A stretch of DNA of 64,000 nucleotides, taken from positions 1 through 64,000 of the forward strand of contig JANXUK010000052.1 in NCBI GenBank assembly GCA_025356275.1, written 5' to 3'. Below are positions 60,149 through 64,000 of this stretch, in pieces. Position 1 is the stretch's first letter. Every line of letters starts with the position of its first letter. The DNA comes from Sphingomonadales bacterium (GTDB lineage: Bacteria; Pseudomonadota; Alphaproteobacteria; Sphingomonadales; Sphingomonadaceae). Under the pieces are notes generated by a model. That model was not told the origin of the DNA. It did not search any database and saw only the letters and a list, made by a program, of their open reading frames with translations. A program made the translations under genes and the position numbers.

Positions 60149-61249
60149 ATGGGTTTCAAATGCGGTATCGTCGGACTGCCCAATGTAGGCAAATCCACGC
60201 TGTTCAACGCGCTGACCGAAACGCAGGCGGCGCAGGCGGCGAATTATCCGTTCTGCACGATAGAGCCCAATGTCGGCAATGTCGGCGTGCCCGATGCGCG
60301 GCTGGATGCGCTGGCCGCGATCGCGCATTCGGCCAAGATTATCCCGACCCAGCTGGGTTTTGTCGATATCGCCGGGCTGGTGCGCGGCGCGTCCAAAGGT
60401 GAGGGGCTGGGCAATCAGTTCCTCGGCAATATCCGCGAGGTGGACGCGATCATCCATGTCCTGCGCTGCTTTGAGGATGTCGATATCCAGCACGTCGAAA
60501 ACCGCGTCGATCCGGTGTCGGACGCCGATACGGTGGAAACCGAGCTGATGCTGTCCGATCTCGAAAGCCTCGAAAAGCGGGTACCGGCGGCGCAGAAAAA
60601 GGCCACGCAGGGCGACAAGGAGGCGAAGATCGCCGCCTCTGTCCTCGGTCAGGCGCTGGACCTGCTGCGCGAAGGCAAGCCAGCCCGCATGACCAGGCCC
60701 AAGGACGAGGAGGAGGCGCGGGTCTTTGCGCAGGCGCAATTGCTGACCGCCAAGCCAGTGCTGTATGTCTGCAATGTAGAGGAAACCGCCGCCGCCGAGG
60801 GCAATGCCCATTCCGCCGCGGTCTATGCCAAGGCCAAGGCCGAGGGCGCCAATGCGGTAATCGTCTCGGCCGCCATCGAATCCGAACTGGTCGGCATGGA
60901 ACCCGAAGAACGGATGGTGTTCCTGGAGGAAATGGGCCTCCACGAAACCGGCCTCGCCCGCATCATCCGTTCGGGGTACGATCTGCTGCACCTGATCACC
61001 TTCTTCACCGTCGGGCCAAAAGAGGCGCGCGCCTGGACCGTCACCGCCGGGGCCAAGGCACCGCAGGGCGCGGGCGCGATTCACTCCGACTTCGAGCGCG
61101 GCTTCATCCGCGCCGAAACCATCGCCTATGCCGATTACATCGCGCTGAACGGCGAAGCTGGCGCGCGCGAGGCGGGCAAATTGCGGCAGGAGGGCAAGGA
61201 ATATCTGGTGCAGGACGGCGACGTGATGCACTTCAAATTCAATGTGTGA
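60149..61249 (+). CDS. ychF: Redox-regulated ATPase YchF (Obg family)
   Basis: The 366-residue P-loop ATPase begins MGFKCGIVGLPNVGKSTLFNALTETQAAQAANYPFCTIEPN, with G1 in GLPNVGKST and the Obg-type DIAGLVRGASKGEGLGNQFL. A coiled-coil insertion and a C-terminal TGS domain (RAWTVTAGAKAPQGAGAIHSDFERGFIRAETIAYADY) complete the architecture. YchF/OLA1 prefers ATP and is linked to ribosomes and oxidative stress. The start at 60149 matches the family. pth-ychF order is conserved. Confidence 0.97.
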   Translation: MGFKCGIVGLPNVGKSTLFNALTETQAAQAANYPFCTIEPNVGNVGVPDARLDALAAIAHSAKIIPTQLGFVDIAGLVRGASKGEGLGNQFLGNIREVDAIIHVLRCFEDVDIQHVENRVDPVSDADTVETELMLSDLESLEKRVPAAQKKATQGDKEAKIAASVLGQALDLLREGKPARMTRPKDEEEARVFAQAQLLTAKPVLYVCNVEETAAAEGNAHSAAVYAKAKAEGANAVIVSAAIESELVGMEPEERMVFLEEMGLHETGLARIIRSGYDLLHLITFFTVGPKEARAWTVTAGAKAPQGAGAIHSDFERGFIRAETIAYADYIALNGEAGAREAGKLRQEGKEYLVQDGDVMHFKFNV

Positions 61250-61256
61250 GGGTAAA

Positions 61257-61736
61257 ATGAGCCAGGCAACGACCCCCGATGGCCATTATTACGAGGACAT
61301 TACCCCCCGAACCATCGAGCGTTTTGGCGCCTACAAGGTCACCCGCGCCGAGGTGATCGAATTTGCCGCCAAATACGATCCCCAACCCTTCCATCTCTCC
61401 GACGAAGCCGCCGCCGCCACCCATTTCGGGCGCCTCGCGGCCAGCGGCTGGCATACTTGCGCGATGACCATGGCGATGGTCGTGGCGAACATGAAAGCCA
61501 AGCGCCATGTCGGCTATGGCGCGCCGGGGATCGAGGATCTGCGCTGGCTGATCCCGGTCTACCCCGGCGACACCCTGCGCTGCGAATGCGAGATCCTCAG
61601 CAAGCGCCGCAGCGCCTCGCGTCCCGAAATTGGCCTGTTCCGCATGGCCACCAGCGTGTTCAACCAGCACGATCAGCCGGTGATGCGCTTTACCAGCACG
61701 GGCATGGCGGCGGTGCGCGATCCCGCCGCGCCCTAA
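61257..61736 (+). CDS. MaoC family dehydratase
   Basis: The 159-residue hot-dog-fold protein has the hydratase-2 motif with catalytic Asp/His: EVIEFAAKYDPQPFHLSDEAAAATHFGRLAASGWHT. It would hydrate an enoyl-CoA or similar thioester; the natural substrate is not indicated. The start at 61257 begins MSQATTPDG, seven bases after ychF; an in-frame ATG at 61242 would overlap ychF. It converges with the lipoprotein gene. Confidence 0.87.
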   Translation: MSQATTPDGHYYEDITPRTIERFGAYKVTRAEVIEFAAKYDPQPFHLSDEAAAATHFGRLAASGWHTCAMTMAMVVANMKAKRHVGYGAPGIEDLRWLIPVYPGDTLRCECEILSKRRSASRPEIGLFRMATSVFNQHDQPVMRFTSTGMAAVRDPAAP

Positions 61737-61745
61737 CGGGGCCGT

Positions 61746-62276
61746 TTACGACACGCAGGTCAGCGCGCCGGTCTGTTCATAGACCACCCTATCATGCTCA
61801 TCGCGCAGCCTGGCCCGCGCGCGCAAAGCGCCCCCCACCACCGGATCGGCCATCGGCTCGATATGCAGCGAATAGGCCTTGCCGACATAATGCTGCCACG
61901 CGCCATTTATCAACGCCGGGCCTCCCGGGTCGGAGGCCAACACCACCAGCCCATCATCCAGCTTCAGCACCGCGCGCCGCGCCGTCACCACCAGCACCAC
62001 ATTGCCGGGCGCGCTGTCGGCGCGAAACGCGCATTGCTGGCGCAGCATCTCCTTGGCGGTGAGCTCGCTGGCGGTCATGGCCTGCGGATGGATCGGCTGG
62101 GGCGGCGGAAAGTGGTTCTGCGCCGCCTTGACATAGGCGACCGCGCGCGCATCCTTCTCGGCCTGCTCCTGCGGGGTGGGCGCGTGATGGCAAGCAGCCA
62201 GCGCGCCCACCAAGGCCGGCAGTGCTATCGCCGCCCGAACAGCTTTTCGATATCGGCATGCGCCAGCTTCACCCAC
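61746..62276 (-). CDS. Hypothetical lipoprotein
   Basis: The protein has a hydrophobic stretch ending in VGALAAC, a likely lipobox. It is followed by a charged helix (TPQEQAEKDARAVAYVKAAQNHF) and a beta-rich domain with VVLVVTARRAVLKLDDGLVVLASDPGGPAL and VVGGALRARARLRDEHDRVVYEQTGALTCVS. I do not recognise the family. The start is uncertain: GTG 62276 or ATG 62297, both inside the 3' end of mutL; no start lies between the mutL stop and the lipobox. It follows mutL on the same strand. Confidence 0.6.
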   Translation of the reverse strand: MGEAGACRYRKAVRAAIALPALVGALAACHHAPTPQEQAEKDARAVAYVKAAQNHFPPPQPIHPQAMTASELTAKEMLRQQCAFRADSAPGNVVLVVTARRAVLKLDDGLVVLASDPGGPALINGAWQHYVGKAYSLHIEPMADPVVGGALRARARLRDEHDRVVYEQTGALTCVS

Positions 62277-64000
62277 GTCGGTCTCCCATGATTGCATTGG
62301 CCGGAGCGCGGCGTCGCCTCCATCTCGCGCAGAAGCGCATTCATCTCCGCCACCGCCAGCAGCCGCCCGGCCCGCACCGACCCATGACAGGCCATCGTCG
62401 CCAGCACCGAATCGAGCCGCTCGCCCAGCAGTAACGCGCTGCCATCCACGCCAGTTCCATTGGCCGTCAGATCATCGGCAACATCGCGGACCAGCGCCTC
62501 TACGTCCCCCCCGACCAGCGCGGCAGGGACACTGCGCACCAGCAGCGCCGAAGGGCCGAACCTTTCGATTCCGAGGCCATGTGCCGCCAGAGCCTCTGCC
62601 GCCGCCTCGACCCGGTCGCAGGCTGGCTCCTCAAGCTCGATCACCTGCGGCAGCAACAGCGCCTGCGCCGCGCCAAGCCCCTGCCCGGTGCCGGCGGCGC
62701 GCAAGCGTTCGAGCACGATGCGCTCATGCGCGGCATGCTGATCGACGATGACCAGGCCATCCGCCGCCTCGGCGACGATATAGGTCCCCGCCACCTGACC
62801 GCGCGCCGCGCCCAGCGGAAAGGCGATGTCGGGCGTATCCCTGGCGATCTCGGCACGCGCGGAGGGGGCAAGATCGCCGTGGTTCCGCAACGGAGCGGCA
62901 TAGGCCTCGCTCACCCGGTTGCCCTGCGCCGGCGCGGCATAGCGTGCGAACAGGCTGTCCAAACTTGATGCCGGCGCAACCGGTTCGGCCCGCCAACGGC
63001 CCATCGCCGCCGCCGAGGCGCTTTGCGCGCTCCTCCCGCCGCCATTGTCCAGCGCATGACGCAAGCCCGAGACGATAAACCCCCGGATCAGCGCCGGATC
63101 GCGAAACCGCACCTCGGTCTTGGCGGGATGGACGTTCACATCGACCTCGCCCGGCGGCACGCTGAGGAACAGCGCCAGCACCGCATGCCGGTCCCGCGCC
63201 AGCATCTCGGCATAGGCGCCGCGCACTGCCCCCACCAGCAGGCGGTCCTTCACCGGGCGGCCATTGACGAACAGAAATTGATGATCGGCCACGCCGCGAT
63301 TGAACGTCGGCAACCCGGCCACGCCGGTCAGTCGCAACTCACCCTCCGCCGTGGGCCGCGCCAGATCGATCAGCACGCCATCCTGCGCCAATTCGCGCGC
63401 GATGATCCGCGCCACCCGCGCCGCCTCGCCCTCGCCCGCCTGTACGGCCAGCACGCGGCGGCCGTCGTGCTCGAAGGTGAAGCCGATGTCGGCCCGCGCC
63501 ATGGCCAGCCGCCGCACCACATCGAGGCAGGCGGCATATTCGGAGCGGGCAGAGCGCAGGAATTTGCGCCGCGCCGGCACGCGGGCAAACAGGTCCTCAA
63601 CCCGGATGCGCGTGCCCGGCGGCAGCGCAGCCGGCCCCTCGCCGGTCAGGACGCCATGGTCGACAATTCCGCGCCAGCCCTCGTCAGAACCGCGCACCCG
63701 GCTCTCCACCGTCAGCCGTGCCACGCTGGCGATCGAGGGCAAAGCCTCGCCGCGAAAGCCCATCGTCACCACCTGCTCCGGCCCGCCATCTTCGCCGATC
63801 AGGCTCTCGGGCAGCTTCGACGTGGCATGCCGTTCCAGCGCCAGCGCGATGTCGGCGGGCCCCATCCCGCAGCCATCGTCGGTCACCTCGACAGACGCCA
63901 GCCCGCCCTCGGCGATGCAGATGGTGATCTGGGTGGCGCCGGCGTCGATCGCATTCTCGACCAGTTCCTTCAGCGCCGATGCCGGCCGCTCCACCACCTC
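62225..64000 (-). CDS. mutL: DNA mismatch repair protein MutL (5' end outside the window)
   Basis: About 590 residues are visible; the N-terminus, including the usual opening of about 20 residues before VVERPASALKELVENAIDAGA, lies beyond the window's right edge. The GHKL ATPase motifs DDGCGMG and TMGFRGEALPSIASVARL are present. The C-terminal domain has DQHAAHERIVLE, an exact DQHA(x)2E(x)4E endonuclease motif, together with CHGSVRAGR and GQCNHGRPT. This is therefore the nicking type of MutL, as expected in bacteria without MutH. Confidence 0.95.
   Translation of the reverse strand, partial: EVVERPASALKELVENAIDAGATQITICIAEGGLASVEVTDDGCGMGPADIALALERHATSKLPESLIGEDGGPEQVVTMGFRGEALPSIASVARLTVESRVRGSDEGWRGIVDHGVLTGEGPAALPPGTRIRVEDLFARVPARRKFLRSARSEYAACLDVVRRLAMARADIGFTFEHDGRRVLAVQAGEGEAARVARIIARELAQDGVLIDLARPTAEGELRLTGVAGLPTFNRGVADHQFLFVNGRPVKDRLLVGAVRGAYAEMLARDRHAVLALFLSVPPGEVDVNVHPAKTEVRFRDPALIRGFIVSGLRHALDNGGGRSAQSASAAAMGRWRAEPVAPASSLDSLFARYAAPAQGNRVSEAYAAPLRNHGDLAPSARAEIARDTPDIAFPLGAARGQVAGTYIVAEAADGLVIVDQHAAHERIVLERLRAAGTGQGLGAAQALLLPQVIELEEPACDRVEAAAEALAAHGLGIERFGPSALLVRSVPAALVGGDVEALVRDVADDLTANGTGVDGSALLLGERLDSVLATMACHGSVRAGRLLAVAEMNALLREMEATPRSGQCNHGRPTWVKLAHADIEKLFGRR

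Overview
The window is high-GC chromosomal DNA with the character of an alphaproteobacterium, most likely a member of Sphingomonadales. The reasons are: two LexA boxes of the alphaproteobacterial type (GTTC-N7-GTTC) in front of lexA and recN; a ROSE-like RNA thermometer in front of an Hsp20 gene; the gene strings grxC–nitrilase–DUF1178, tpiA–secG–pyrG, trpGDC–moaC–moeA–lexA, rplY–pth–ychF and glyQ–glyS–ppdK; and intergenic palindromic repeats like those of alphaproteobacteria. Genus was not determined. Almost everything is housekeeping; I see no insertion sequence, prophage gene or CRISPR array.

Layout. 0–5.9 kb: an AT-rich stretch with inverted repeats next to tRNA-Arg(CCT), then DUF1178–nitrilase–grxC, a heat-shock gene with its own promoter and thermometer, a decayed membrane-protein remnant, and pyrG–secG–tpiA. 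6.2–15 kb: ppiD–trpE, a frameshifted YcxB-like gene, then trpG–trpD–trpC–moaC–moeA with start/stop overlaps, and lexA. 15.3–24 kb: guaB, a secreted Lys/Ala-rich Cys-motif protein, an M28 peptidase, an FMN alpha-hydroxy-acid dehydrogenase, two small hypotheticals, and sdhC–sdhD–sdhA without sdhB. 24–33 kb: prmA, ligA–recN, an Rrf2 regulator, bamD, a 36-bp-arm inverted repeat, and parE. 33–38 kb: a MoxR ATPase and a VWA (CoxE-like) partner with two GFA-family zinc proteins and a damaged DUF817 gene between them. 38–48 kb: a methyltransferase, NamZ/DUF1343, a DOMON-like protein, tyrS, PilZ, MFS–cysK–dienelactone hydrolase, acyl-CoA dehydrogenase with a MerR regulator, and hisI. 48–64 kb: DUF1003, comF, a methyltransferase, ppdK, glyS–glyQ, two TraB/GumN genes, rplY–pth–ychF, a MaoC-like hydratase, a lipoprotein, and the 3' part of mutL.

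The most unusual signal is in the repeats, not the genes. Five genes (lldD, DUF1003, comF, ppdK, glyS) end in a TAG stop codon that is itself the outermost triplet of an intergenic palindromic element beginning TAGAG. Three of these elements are clear copies of one roughly 60-bp repeat, always in the same orientation relative to the gene they follow. Separately, four loci carry short tandem arrays (15–18 bp, three or four units), two of them inside coding sequence (SdhC, ComF). Three short membrane-protein genes (DUF3592-like, YcxB-like, DUF817) look decayed.
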